Assembly (NCBI GenBank): GCA_963703045.1
Contig: OY969782.1
Coordinates: forward strand, 248,001-312,000
From: Miltoncostaea sp963703045
GTDB taxonomy: Bacteria; Actinomycetota; Thermoleophilia; Miltoncostaeales; Miltoncostaeaceae
DNA length: 64,000 nucleotides
Reading direction: 5' to 3'
A model generated the notes under the pieces. That model did not search any database. It was not told the DNA's origin and saw nothing but the letters and a program-made list of their open reading frames with translations. Below, piece by piece: positions 36,148 to 44,218 of the stretch; within the stretch, counting starts at the first letter, position 1, and every line of letters starts with the position of its first letter. Both the position numbers and the translations under genes were made by a program.

Positions 36148-38241
36148 GTGTCCACCGCCCCCGGCTATCCGCGCTGGCAGTCGGCACCGCCCACGGCGCC
36201 CCACATCGAGGCCCAGAAGGCGGCGCGCGACGCCCGCTCCCCGCGCGACCCGCTGGCGGCCGAGCCCTCGCGGCGGCGGGTCTACGCGCTGCGGCCGCCC
36301 GCCATCGCCGCGCCCGGGGCGTCCGAGCGGCTGCGGGCGATGCTCGACCCCGAGCAGCTCGCGGCGGTCGAGGGGGCGCGCGGCCGAGCGCTCGTGCTGG
36401 CGTCGGCCGGCTCCGGCAAGACCCGCACGATCGTCGCCACGGTCGCCCACCTCATCGAGACCGGGGTCCCGCCCGAGGAGATCCTGCTCGTCACCTTCAC
36501 CCGGCGGGCGGCGCGCGAGATGACCGATCGCGCCGAGCGGCTGGCGGGTGCCGACCTGTCGCGCATGACCGCCGGCACGTTCCACTCGGTCTGCCGGCGC
36601 ATCCTCCACCGGTACGGCCCCCTGGTGGGCGTCCCGTCGTCGTTCTCGATCCTCGACGCCGAGGATCAGGGCCAGGTCGCGGCGATGGCCCGTGACGCCG
36701 TGATGGAGGGCAGGGAGGAGCGCCCCTCGCTGCCGAAGCCCCAGGCCATCGTCGGCTGGGCGTCGCTCGCCGCCGAGAGCGGCCGGGGGGTCGGCGAGGT
36801 CGTGCTCGCCGCGAACCCGCGTCTCGGCGACCGCATCGCGATCATCGAGGCGATCGCCGAGGGGTACGCCGAGCGCAAGCGGGCGATGGCGGCCCTCGAC
36901 TACGCCGACCTGCTGGTGCTGGTGGCGCGCCTGCTCGCGGAGCATCCGCGGGTGCGCGCGCGCCTCGCCGCGACGCACCGCTGGGTGCTCGTCGACGAGC
37001 TCCACGACGTCAACCCGGTGCAGGCGCGCATCGTCGAGTCGCTGGCGGCCGAGGGGGCCAACCTGATCGCGGTCGCCGACCCCGACCAGTCGATCTACTC
37101 CTGGCGCGGCGCCGACCCGGGCGTGGTCACGCGGTTCGCCGACGCGCCCGGCACGCGGGTGTTCCCGCTCCAGACCAACTACCGCTCGACGCCCGAGGTC
37201 GTGGCCCTCGCCCAGGCCACCCTGCCGGCGGGCAACCCCTTCGGCAAGCGGCTGCGCGCCCGCCGGCCGGCCTCGGGCGAGGCCCCGGTGATCGCCCACC
37301 TCGCGACGGTCCAGGACGAGGCGCGGTTCGTCGTGCAGCGCATCGCCGACCTCATCACCGACGGCCGGGCGCCCGGCGACATCGCGGTGCTCTACCGGGC
37401 CCACCACCACTCGGTCGACCTGCAGCTCGCGCTGGCGCAGGCCGGCGTGGAGTTCGAGCTCTTCTCGGGGGCCCGCTTCGTCGAGAGCGCCCACGTGAAG
37501 GACGTGATGGCGTTCTGCCGGCTGCGCCACAACCCGCGCGACGAGCTCGCCTGGCACCGCGCCCTGCGGCTGTTCGACCGGGTCGGGGCGGCGACGGCGG
37601 CCCGCATCTGGGCGCGCATCGGCACCGAGCCCGACCCCCTCGCGGCCGCCGCCGCCCTGCGTCACGGCGGCGCGGCCGACGCCGGCCTGCGACGGTTCTC
37701 GCAGACGATCGCGGCGGTCGCCGCGACCGCGCGCCCCGACGAGATCGTGCTGCACGTGGCGCGTGCCGACTGGTACCGCGACCACCTGCAGCGCGCGTAT
37801 CCGAACTGGCGCGACCGCGAGGGCGACCTCGCGCGGCTGGCCGAGCTCGCGGCGCGGGCGCCCGGCCTCGACCGCTTCCTCGGCGACCTGCAGCTCGCGG
37901 AGCGCCTCGAGGCCGACGAGGACGTCTCGGGCCCGGCGCGGCGCGTCGCGCTGTCGAGCGTCCACCAGGCCAAGGGCCTCGAGTGGCCGGTCGTGTTCGT
38001 GCTGCAGGTCGAGCCCGGGTCGTTCCCCTCGGGCTGGGCGGTGAGCGAGGGCAACCTCGACGAGGAGGAGCGGCTGTTCTACGTCGCGGTCACCCGCGCG
38101 GCCGACGAGCTCTACCTCTGTCGCCCGATCGCGGCACGACGGCCGTGGGACACCGGGGCCGACGCCGTCGTGCTCAACTCGGGCCAGGGATTCCTCGATC
38201 GCGACCTCGCCGGTCTCGTCGAGGAGTGGTCGGTGCGCTGA
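36148..38241 (+). CDS. UvrD/PcrA-type superfamily 1 DNA helicase
   Basis: ATP-dependent 3'-5' helicase of 697 residues. Q-motif LDPEQLAAVEGARG, Walker A LASAGSGKTRTIVA (near 90), motif Ia LLVTFTRRAAREM, Walker B VLVDELHDVNPVQARI (near 285), motif III DPDQSIYSWRGADPG, motif IV NYRSTPEVV, motif V SSVHQAKGLEWPVVFV and motif VI EEERLFYVAVTRA. Walker B has DELHD in place of the usual DEYQD. A 60-residue N-terminal extension precedes the helicase core. A single gene with no obvious repair partner beside it. Confidence 0.92.
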   Translation: MSTAPGYPRWQSAPPTAPHIEAQKAARDARSPRDPLAAEPSRRRVYALRPPAIAAPGASERLRAMLDPEQLAAVEGARGRALVLASAGSGKTRTIVATVAHLIETGVPPEEILLVTFTRRAAREMTDRAERLAGADLSRMTAGTFHSVCRRILHRYGPLVGVPSSFSILDAEDQGQVAAMARDAVMEGREERPSLPKPQAIVGWASLAAESGRGVGEVVLAANPRLGDRIAIIEAIAEGYAERKRAMAALDYADLLVLVARLLAEHPRVRARLAATHRWVLVDELHDVNPVQARIVESLAAEGANLIAVADPDQSIYSWRGADPGVVTRFADAPGTRVFPLQTNYRSTPEVVALAQATLPAGNPFGKRLRARRPASGEAPVIAHLATVQDEARFVVQRIADLITDGRAPGDIAVLYRAHHHSVDLQLALAQAGVEFELFSGARFVESAHVKDVMAFCRLRHNPRDELAWHRALRLFDRVGAATAARIWARIGTEPDPLAAAAALRHGGAADAGLRRFSQTIAAVAATARPDEIVLHVARADWYRDHLQRAYPNWRDREGDLARLAELAARAPGLDRFLGDLQLAERLEADEDVSGPARRVALSSVHQAKGLEWPVVFVLQVEPGSFPSGWAVSEGNLDEEERLFYVAVTRAADELYLCRPIAARRPWDTGADAVVLNSGQGFLDRDLAGLVEEWSVR

Positions 38242-38243
38242 GT

Positions 38244-38249
38244 TAGGTT
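38244..38249 (+). promoter_or_regulatory. -10 box TAGGTT for DUF3891 gene
   Basis: TAGGTT six bases before GTG 38256, immediately after the helicase stop; leaderless start without SD. Confidence 0.5.
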
Positions 38250-38255
38250 GCGGGG

Positions 38256-39059
38256 GTGATCGTCTCGCCCCGCGACGGCTCGCTCGTGATGGTGCGTCAG
38301 GTCGACCACCAGGAGCAGTGCGCCCTGATGGCCGATGCGTGGGGCAACCCCACGTTCGCGCGCCCCGAGCCGTTCGCCCCGCTGAGGGCCGCGGCCGCCC
38401 TGCACGACGAGGGCTGGCGGGCCTGGGAGGACGCCCCCGCCGTCGCCGGCGGTCTCCCGGTCGACTTCCCCGACATCGATCGCGAGACCCACGTCGCCCT
38501 CTACCGTGCGTCCATCGCACGGGCGGTCGCCGCCGACCCGCGGACCGGTCTGCTGGTGAGCATGCACGGACAGGGCCTGTACGAGGGTCGCGGCGGGCTC
38601 GACCCCGGGCCGCCCCGCCCGCGCACCGCCCAGCGCCCGGCGGTGCGGGAGTTCCTCGTCGAGCAGGATGCGGTGCAGGCCCGTCTGCGGCGCGGGCTCG
38701 GGCCGGCGGCCGACGACTGGGAGTGGGCCGCCTACCGGCTGCTCCAGACCTGGGACGCCCTCAGCCTCTACCTCACCTGGCGATCGCTGCCGCAGGGTCG
38801 CGACGGGCTGCTGCCGCAGGTGCCGCGCGCCCCCGGCGATGCGGGTGTCGGTCTCCGGCTGCGCCCCGACGGCCCCGAGGCCTGCACCTGCGACCCATGG
38901 CCGTTCACGGGCGACCGGGTCGAGTTGCCGGTCCGGCTGAGGGAGATCCCGGCGGTCGCGTACCGCGACGACGGCGAGCTGGCGGCGGCGCTGGCCGCGG
39001 CTCCCTGGCGCACCGTCACCCAGGTGGTGCGCCCGGCACGACCGGCGGCGCCGCGCTGA
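38256..39059 (+). CDS. DUF3891 family protein
   Basis: A 267-residue soluble protein of unknown function. The segment ALHDEGWRAWEDAP (near 48) with VDFPDIDRETHVALY is the signature I associate with DUF3891, a helical HD-like fold; the His-Asp pair could bind metal. No signal or membrane segment. The C-terminal Arg/Ala-rich end runs into a hairpin. Leaderless start predicted. Confidence 0.75.
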   Translation: MIVSPRDGSLVMVRQVDHQEQCALMADAWGNPTFARPEPFAPLRAAAALHDEGWRAWEDAPAVAGGLPVDFPDIDRETHVALYRASIARAVAADPRTGLLVSMHGQGLYEGRGGLDPGPPRPRTAQRPAVREFLVEQDAVQARLRRGLGPAADDWEWAAYRLLQTWDALSLYLTWRSLPQGRDGLLPQVPRAPGDAGVGLRLRPDGPEACTCDPWPFTGDRVELPVRLREIPAVAYRDDGELAAALAAAPWRTVTQVVRPARPAAPR

Positions 39060-39078
39060 GGCGGTGCCGCCGGTCGTG
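39037..39078. terminator. Bidirectional hairpin terminator, DUF3891/dodecin
   Basis: CACGACCGGCGGCGCCGC / GCTGAG / GCGGTGCCGCCGGTCGTG: an 18-bp stem with one G-U type pair. The stop of the DUF3891 gene lies in the loop; the dodecin stop is 15 bases beyond. Confidence 0.75.
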
Positions 39079-39092
39079 CGGACGAGGACGGC

Positions 39093-39308
39093 TCAGTCGT
39101 CCTGGTACTTGAAGGACACCGAGAGGCGCGACCGGTACTGGTCGATCGAGCCGTCGTCGTTGATGGTCACGTCCTGCTCGACCACTTCGGCCACCCGCAG
39201 GTCGCGGAGGGTCTTGGCCGCCGTGGCGACGGCCGTCGCCGTGGCGTCCTCCCACGAGGACTCGCTGGTGCCGACGATCTCGATGACCTTGTAGACGCTG
39301 TTGCCCAT
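39093..39308 (-). CDS. Dodecin family flavin-binding protein
   Basis: A 71-residue beta-alpha-beta-beta protein that forms hollow dodecamers storing flavin or CoA. VYKVIEIVGTSESSWEDAT holds the Trp that stacks on flavin; LRVAEVVEQDVTI and YRSRLSVSFKY are the strands. ATG 39308 is chosen because the N-terminus is then MGNSVYK, as in known dodecins, with AAAAGGA upstream. The 100 bases before it contain only a short CACGAG/CTCGTG hairpin. Confidence 0.93.
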   Translation of the reverse strand: MGNSVYKVIEIVGTSESSWEDATATAVATAAKTLRDLRVAEVVEQDVTINDDGSIDQYRSRLSVSFKYQDD

Positions 39309-39407
39309 ACGGGGACCGTCCTTTTCATCCGGATGCTGGGACACGGTGCCCACGAGGGGCTCGTGCTGATTCTCACGATCCGCGGGGCCAGGGGCAACCC
39401 CGGATGC

Positions 39408-40187
39408 CTAAATGCCGATCGCACCCTCGCCGCGCATGCGGTCGAGGGTCAGCGAGATGCGCCCCCGCAGGTTCGCGTCGGCGGGCACGGCCACGCGGCC
39501 GCGCTCGGGCGAGCCGAGCAACAGCCCGTCGCCGGCCGTCACCCGCAGCGCGGCATAGGCGCAGCAGAGCGCGTCGAGCACGGCGGCGTCGCGGATGGCC
39601 GTCCAGTCGTCGTCGCCGGCGGACGGGGTCCACCCGGCGAGGTCGAGGACGCCCGCCAGCAGATCCCACGCCGCCGCCACGCCCGCCGGGCGCGCGCGCC
39701 CGGCTCCCTTGGGCCGGTAGACCGGGGCGCGGACGCCGATCCAGGCGGCCCGGTAGTCGGCCAGGTCGAGCGCCGGTGCGCCGAGCGGGTGGGCGCGCTC
39801 CCAGACGATCTGGCGCAGCACGAGGTCGGGGAGGCACTCCGCCAGCAGGCGGCCGGGGCGCTCGAGGGACGGCGCGAGCGAGACGCCGCGGACGCCGCCG
39901 GTCACCTGCCGTAGCCGGCGCTCCGTGACCGGGAACGCGGTGACGTCGCACCATGCGAGCACGGTCTCGGCGTCGCGCCGCCCGGCCCCCCCGGGCACCA
40001 CCAGGGGCGCGTCGACGACGAGGGCCGCGGCGTCGGCGGCCATGAGGGCGACCACCTCGTCGTCGTGGGACGCCTCCTCCAGTGACTGCAGGCGCCCCCG
40101 CGCGTCGACCCGCGCCACGACGGAGCGCCGGGGCGAGTCGATCAGGTCGATGTGGGCCACCAGGTGCAGCCCGAGGACGTCGTTCAC
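39408..40187 (-). CDS. DUF429 family protein
   Basis: A 259-residue protein with the DUF429 layout, a predicted RNase H-like fold of unknown function: an N-terminal strand, ALVVDAPLVVPGG (near 55) with an Asp where the fold keeps an acidic residue, ECLPDLVLRQIVW near 120, and DAAVLDALCCAYAAL near 210 with the final Asp. GTG start lies six bases after TAGCGT. Divergent from the small membrane gene. Confidence 0.75.
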   Translation of the reverse strand: MNDVLGLHLVAHIDLIDSPRRSVVARVDARGRLQSLEEASHDDEVVALMAADAAALVVDAPLVVPGGAGRRDAETVLAWCDVTAFPVTERRLRQVTGGVRGVSLAPSLERPGRLLAECLPDLVLRQIVWERAHPLGAPALDLADYRAAWIGVRAPVYRPKGAGRARPAGVAAAWDLLAGVLDLAGWTPSAGDDDWTAIRDAAVLDALCCAYAALRVTAGDGLLLGSPERGRVAVPADANLRGRISLTLDRMRGEGAIGI

Positions 40188-40193
40188 GCCCCA

Positions 40194-40199
40194 ACGCTA
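40194..40199 (-). promoter_or_regulatory. -10 box TAGCGT for DUF429 gene
   Basis: TAGCGT on the minus strand, six bases before GTG 40187; no SD. Confidence 0.45.
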
Positions 40200-40242
40200 C
40201 CGGCGCCGGGCCGCGCGCTGGACGACGGGGACCGCCGCCGAC

Positions 40243-40248
40243 TACGCT
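40243..40248 (+). promoter_or_regulatory. -10 box TACGCT for leader peptide and membrane gene
   Basis: TACGCT six bases before ATG 40255, pointing to a leaderless 13-residue peptide that precedes the membrane protein gene. Confidence 0.45.
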
Positions 40249-40254
40249 GCCCCG

Positions 40255-40296
40255 ATGCCCGTTCCCGCGCCGTGCCGCCCCTGGAGGGCCACGTGA
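40255..40296 (+). CDS. Putative leaderless leader peptide
   Basis: Encodes MPVPAPCRPWRAT. Its ATG is six bases after TACGCT; the SD GGAGGG of the next gene lies inside it, and its TGA overlaps that gene's GTG (GTGA). Same architecture as at 2933 and 45191. Translation is inferred. Confidence 0.4.
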   Translation: MPVPAPCRPWRAT

Positions 40297-40598
40297 GCAC
40301 GATCCTCCTGCTGATCATCGCGATCCTGGCTCCGTGGGTCGTGCATCTCGCCGCGCCGCGCCAGCGCGCGCTCGCCCTCGTGGGGGTGCTCGCCGTCTTC
40401 CTGCTGTACGGCATCTTCGCGGCCAACCCGCTGGTGCGGTGGGAGATGTGGGCCGGCCTCGCGGCCGGGGTGCTCACCGTGCTGTTCCTCGTCGGCGGCA
40501 TCGGCGGGGGCGGCGGCGGCCGCTCGCGTCCTCCGCGGGCGCGTCGCGCCCGTCCGGGCGGCTACGACGAGGGCAACGAGCCCACCGGCGAGATCTGA
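40293..40598 (+). CDS. Small membrane protein, 101 residues
   Basis: Two or three hydrophobic helices (about 2-20, 25-43 and 53-69), then a Gly run and an Arg-rich cytoplasmic-looking tail ending in acidic residues. No known family recognised. The start is the GTG with GGAGGG seven bases upstream; a 13-codon leader ORF overlaps it. Confidence 0.65.
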   Translation: MSTILLLIIAILAPWVVHLAAPRQRALALVGVLAVFLLYGIFAANPLVRWEMWAGLAAGVLTVLFLVGGIGGGGGGRSRPPRARRARPGGYDEGNEPTGEI

Positions 40599-40626
40599 CG
40601 GTCCGGGGGTCGCGGCCCCCGGGCGA

Positions 40627-41973
40627 TCAGGGGTCGGCCGGGTCCAGGTGCTCGCTGATCAGGCGGCCGGCGCGCTCGGGCTCCTCGAGCAGGATCAGCC
40701 CGCGCCGGAGGAAGCGCACGCCCGCCGACCGCTCGCCCTGGGCGAGCAGGCCGATGCCGAGCGGCAGGAAGGCGTCGGCGTAGCGGGGGTCGAGGCCCAC
40801 GGCGCGCCGTCCCTCGGCGACCGCGTCGGCGGTGCGGTCGAGACCGAGCAGCGCGTACGCCCGGAAGCCGGCGGCGCCCGGATCGGCGGGGTCGAGCCGG
40901 CCGGCGGCGCGGAACGCGACCGCCGACAGGGCCGTCTTGTCGAGCTCCTGGTACGCGAGCCCGCGACCGAACTCGGCGGCCGCCATGCCGGGATCGCGCC
41001 GCCGTGCGCGGTTGTAGGCCCCCAGCGCCTGCTTCCACCGCGAGTCCGCGCGGAGGATCTCGGCCTGCACGAGCTGGCCCGGGGCGCTCGCGCGCCAACT
41101 GGTGGGCCAGCCGGTGACGAGGGCGCGCGCGGCGCGCGGCTCCCCCGACTCCACGAGCTGGCGGGCGCGGGCCACGGCGTAGGCGATGTTCTTCGGGTCG
41201 CGCCGGGTCGCGACCGCGAGCGCGGGTGCGTAGTCGGGGGCGGCCTCCCAGTCGGGGCGGGCCGTCAGGGTGACCGAGAGGGGGGCGCCGGCGCGCACGA
41301 GCTCGACGGCGACGTCCTTCTCCGCGGGCAGCGCGCGCAGGGCGGCGGTCCACGCGCCGGGGGTCGCGACGGCGTGCCCGTCGATCGAGGTGATGACGTC
41401 GCCCCGGCGGATGCCGGCCTGCGCCACCGCGCCCTTCGGCGCGACCACGGCGACGAGCTGGCCGGGCGCGCCCGTGCCCGCCTGGCGCCGGAAGGTCCTC
41501 CAGAGCGGGATCGTGTAGGCCGTGAAGAGACCGCGGGGCGTCGTGAGGCGCAGCCGGAAGGGCGCCTCCACGGCGGGCGACACGCGCCCCTGGTCGTCGG
41601 TGGCCTGGATGCGGAGGCGGTAGGCGCCCTTCAGCAGCTGGAAGTTGCCGCTGTCGATGGCCTCGACCCGCAGGTAGGAGCGGCCCGCCGCGCGCGCCGT
41701 CGCGTCGGTGCTGGTGCGCGCCACCGAGCCGTCCTTCGCCCTCAGCACCTGCACGGTCAGGCGGGCGGGCGTCGCGAGCCGCACCCCGACCAGGAATCGC
41801 GCGTGCCCCTGCTGGGCGGTGACGACCTTCGGCAGGCGCAGCGAGTCGAGGCTCGGGGCCGCGACCGGCGCGGGGGCCGTGGCCGGAGGCGCGGCCGGCG
41901 CCTGCGCGAGCGCCACGGCGGGCCCGAGGCCGAGCAGAGACAGCGCCAGCGCGGTGGTGGTCCCCCTCGGCAC
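40627..41973 (-). CDS. Exported PDZ-TPR protein
   Basis: A 448-residue protein with a signal sequence (TTTALALSLLGLGPAVALAQA), a Pro/Ala linker, a beta-rich domain (about 45-145), a PDZ-like domain (about 155-245: APGQLVAVVAPKGAVAQAGIRRGD, ITSIDGHAV) and TPR-like helices (about 255-445). The PDZ part lacks any attached protease. It may be a scaffold for envelope proteins. GTG 41973 is seven bases after TAGGCT. Confidence 0.72.
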   Translation of the reverse strand: MPRGTTTALALSLLGLGPAVALAQAPAAPPATAPAPVAAPSLDSLRLPKVVTAQQGHARFLVGVRLATPARLTVQVLRAKDGSVARTSTDATARAAGRSYLRVEAIDSGNFQLLKGAYRLRIQATDDQGRVSPAVEAPFRLRLTTPRGLFTAYTIPLWRTFRRQAGTGAPGQLVAVVAPKGAVAQAGIRRGDVITSIDGHAVATPGAWTAALRALPAEKDVAVELVRAGAPLSVTLTARPDWEAAPDYAPALAVATRRDPKNIAYAVARARQLVESGEPRAARALVTGWPTSWRASAPGQLVQAEILRADSRWKQALGAYNRARRRDPGMAAAEFGRGLAYQELDKTALSAVAFRAAGRLDPADPGAAGFRAYALLGLDRTADAVAEGRRAVGLDPRYADAFLPLGIGLLAQGERSAGVRFLRRGLILLEEPERAGRLISEHLDPADP

Positions 41974-41980
41974 GGGCGGC

Positions 41981-41986
41981 AGCCTA
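41981..41986 (-). promoter_or_regulatory. -10 box TAGGCT for the PDZ-TPR gene
   Basis: TAGGCT on the minus strand, seven bases before GTG 41973; no SD. Confidence 0.5.
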
Positions 41987-42040
41987 CCAGCGCATCGCGC
42001 GGCCACCACCGGGGCCCGGTCCCCCCGTCCGGAGCGGGAG

Positions 42041-42046
42041 TAGAGT
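42041..42046 (+). promoter_or_regulatory. -10 box TAGAGT for the thymidine phosphorylase-like gene
   Basis: TAGAGT eleven bases before ATG 42058; no SD. Back-to-back with the PDZ-TPR promoter. Confidence 0.5.
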
Positions 42047-42057
42047 GCCGCGCGATC

Positions 42058-43377
42058 ATGGCCGCCCCACTCGCCCCCGTCCAGGTGCTCGAGCGGAGCC
42101 GGCGCGGTGAGCCGGTCGATGCGGACAGCGTCGAGGCCTTCGTCCGCTCCTGGCTCGGCGGCGACTCGCCGGACGCCCTCATGTCGGCGTGGTGCATGGC
42201 CGCCTGCCTGCGGGGGATGGAGCCCGAGCACGCCGAGGCGATGGCACGGGCGCTGATCGCCTCCGGCGACCGGCTCGAGCTCGCGTCGCTGGGACCGGCC
42301 GGCGACCTCGGCTCGACGGGCGCGGTGGGCGACAGCGTCCCGCTGGTGGCCGCGCCCCTCGCCGCGGCGCTCGGCGTGAGGGTGGCGGCGACCGGCGACC
42401 GCGGGCTCGGTCACCTCGTGGGGCTGATCGACAAGCTCGAGGCGATCCCCGGGTACGAGGCCGACCTGTCGCTCGCCGAGTTCGTGCGCCAGGTGCGCGA
42501 CGTCGGCATCGCCGTGGTGCTGGCGCCCGACCGCCTCGCGCCCGGCGTGCGGCGCCTGGCGGCCCTGCGCGACGCCACCGGCACCGTGACCGCCGTCGGC
42601 CTCGTCGCGGCGTCGCTCGCCGCCTCGCGGCTGGCGGGCGGCGCGCCGGCGCTGGCCCTGCAGGTCGGCGCCGGCGGCGGCGGTCCGCTCGGCGGCCCCG
42701 AGGCCGCCGACGAGGCGGTGCGCCTCGTGGAGCGCATCGCCGCGCCGTGGGCACGCGACGTGCGCTGGACCGTGGCCGACGTCGACCAGCCGCTCGGGCG
42801 CGCGATCGGGACCGCGCTCGAGGTGGCCGAGGCCGGCCGGGTGCTGTGCGGGGAGGGGCCCGACGACATCCGGGACCTTGCGGTGCGGATGGCGGGCGAC
42901 CTGGCCGAGGCGGCGGCGGTCGTGCCCGCGGGAGAGGGTCGGCAGCGCGCGACCGCCGCCCTCGCGGACGGATCGGCCCTGGCGGCCGCCGAGCGCTGGG
43001 TCGAGGCGCACGGGGGCGACCCGGGGGTCTGGAGCGACCCGGACGCCCTGCCGGTCGCGCCCCTGCGCATCGACGTCGAGTCGCCCCGCTCCGGGGCGAT
43101 CCACGGCGCCGACGCCCGGGCCCTCGGCGAGGCCGCCCGGTGGCTCGGCGCCGGCCGCCTGCACGCGTCGCAGTCGATCGACCCGGTGGCCGGTCTGGAG
43201 GTCCTGGTGAAGGTGGGGGACACGGTCGAGGAGGGCCGGCCGCTCGCCGTGGTCCACGCCCGCGACGACGGCGCCGGCGCGCACGCCCGCGACATGATCG
43301 AGGCCGCCTTCACGATCGGCGCCCCTCCCGCCGCCCCGCGCCCCCCCGTGATCGGGGAGGGGAGGAGCGGTGCCTGA
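42058..43377 (+). CDS. Degenerate thymidine/pyrimidine-nucleoside phosphorylase
   Basis: A 439-residue protein with the full three-domain layout of the thymidine phosphorylase family. RGLGHLVGLIDKLEAIPGYEA matches the conserved GRGLGHTGGTLDKLEAIPG block, and the C-terminal domain (LHASQSIDPVAGLEVLVKVGD) is present. Active-site signatures are altered: DKHSTGGVGDK reads DLGSTGAVGDS, PADKxxYALRD reads LAPGVRRLAALRD, SIMSKK reads SLAASRL, and LDVKxGSGAF reads LQVGAGGGGP. The Arg-Asp survives but the Lys of SIMSKK is lost. It is probably not a normal phosphorylase. The mutM GTG overlaps its end by eight bases. Confidence 0.8.
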   Translation: MAAPLAPVQVLERSRRGEPVDADSVEAFVRSWLGGDSPDALMSAWCMAACLRGMEPEHAEAMARALIASGDRLELASLGPAGDLGSTGAVGDSVPLVAAPLAAALGVRVAATGDRGLGHLVGLIDKLEAIPGYEADLSLAEFVRQVRDVGIAVVLAPDRLAPGVRRLAALRDATGTVTAVGLVAASLAASRLAGGAPALALQVGAGGGGPLGGPEAADEAVRLVERIAAPWARDVRWTVADVDQPLGRAIGTALEVAEAGRVLCGEGPDDIRDLAVRMAGDLAEAAAVVPAGEGRQRATAALADGSALAAAERWVEAHGGDPGVWSDPDALPVAPLRIDVESPRSGAIHGADARALGEAARWLGAGRLHASQSIDPVAGLEVLVKVGDTVEEGRPLAVVHARDDGAGAHARDMIEAAFTIGAPPAAPRPPVIGEGRSGA

Positions 43378-44218
43378 GCTGCCCGAGGTCGAGACGATCC
43401 GTGCGCAGCTCGCCGCGCGCATCCCCGGCCGCGCCTTCGCGCACGTCGAGGTGCACGACCCGAAGCTGGTGGCGCCCGAGACGCCCGAGGGCTTCGCCGC
43501 CCAGGTCGCCGGCCGCCGCGTCGCCGGCCTCGACCGTCGCGGCAAGTACCTGCTCATCGACCTCGACGAGCAGGACACCCTCGCCGTGCACCTGCGCATG
43601 ACCGGGAGGCTGCACTGGCGCGCGCCGGGCGACGAGGGCGAGCCCGAGCGCTTCCTGCGCGCCCGCTTCCACCTCGACGACGGCAGCACGCTCACCTTCG
43701 GCGACATGCGCCGGTTCGGCCGCGCCTGGATCGTCCCCGGCACGCCGGCCGAGCGTGAGGGGTACTGGACCGCGCGGGTGGGGGTCGAGCCGCTGACGGC
43801 CCGGTTCACCGCGCGCGTGCTCGAGGGCCTGCTCGAGGGCCGACGCGGGCCGATCAAGGCCGTGCTGCTCAACCAGGCCCTGGTGGCCGGCCTCGGCAAC
43901 ATGTACGTCGACGAGGCCCTCTTCGGGGCCCGCATCCACCCCGAGCGCGCCGCCGGCACGCTCGGCGCCGACGAGATCCGGCGCCTGCACCGCGCCATCC
44001 GCGACCGGCTGGCCGCCGCCGTCGCGGCGGGGGGCGCCTCGATCGACAGCTACCGCGACGGGCTGGGCGAGAAGGGCGGCATGCAGGACCTGCTCAGGGT
44101 CCACCTGCACCGGGGCGAGCCCTGCCCCCGCTGCGGCACCGAGATCCTCAAGACCCGCGTGGCGCAGCGCGGCACGTACTGGTGCCCCCGCTGCCAGCCG
44201 GAGCCGCCGCGATGGTGA
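43370..44218 (+). CDS. mutM: Formamidopyrimidine-DNA glycosylase
   Basis: Removes 8-oxoguanine and cuts the backbone. Pro2 and Glu3 of MPELPEVETIR form the active site; Lys in GRRGKYLL; helix-two-turn-helix in LLNQALVAGLGNMYVDEALF; and the zinc finger CPRCGTEILKTRVAQRGTYWC (two CxxC pairs) near the end. 282 residues. GTG start has GGAGGAG upstream. Co-translated with the flanking genes by overlaps. Confidence 0.95.
   Translation: MPELPEVETIRAQLAARIPGRAFAHVEVHDPKLVAPETPEGFAAQVAGRRVAGLDRRGKYLLIDLDEQDTLAVHLRMTGRLHWRAPGDEGEPERFLRARFHLDDGSTLTFGDMRRFGRAWIVPGTPAEREGYWTARVGVEPLTARFTARVLEGLLEGRRGPIKAVLLNQALVAGLGNMYVDEALFGARIHPERAAGTLGADEIRRLHRAIRDRLAAAVAAGGASIDSYRDGLGEKGGMQDLLRVHLHRGEPCPRCGTEILKTRVAQRGTYWCPRCQPEPPRW

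Noticed and set aside
40627..43998. A 1123-codon minus-strand ORF
   Set aside because: The part above 41973 is antisense to the thymidine phosphorylase-like gene and mutM and has shadow composition; only the PDZ-TPR section has domains and a signal peptide.
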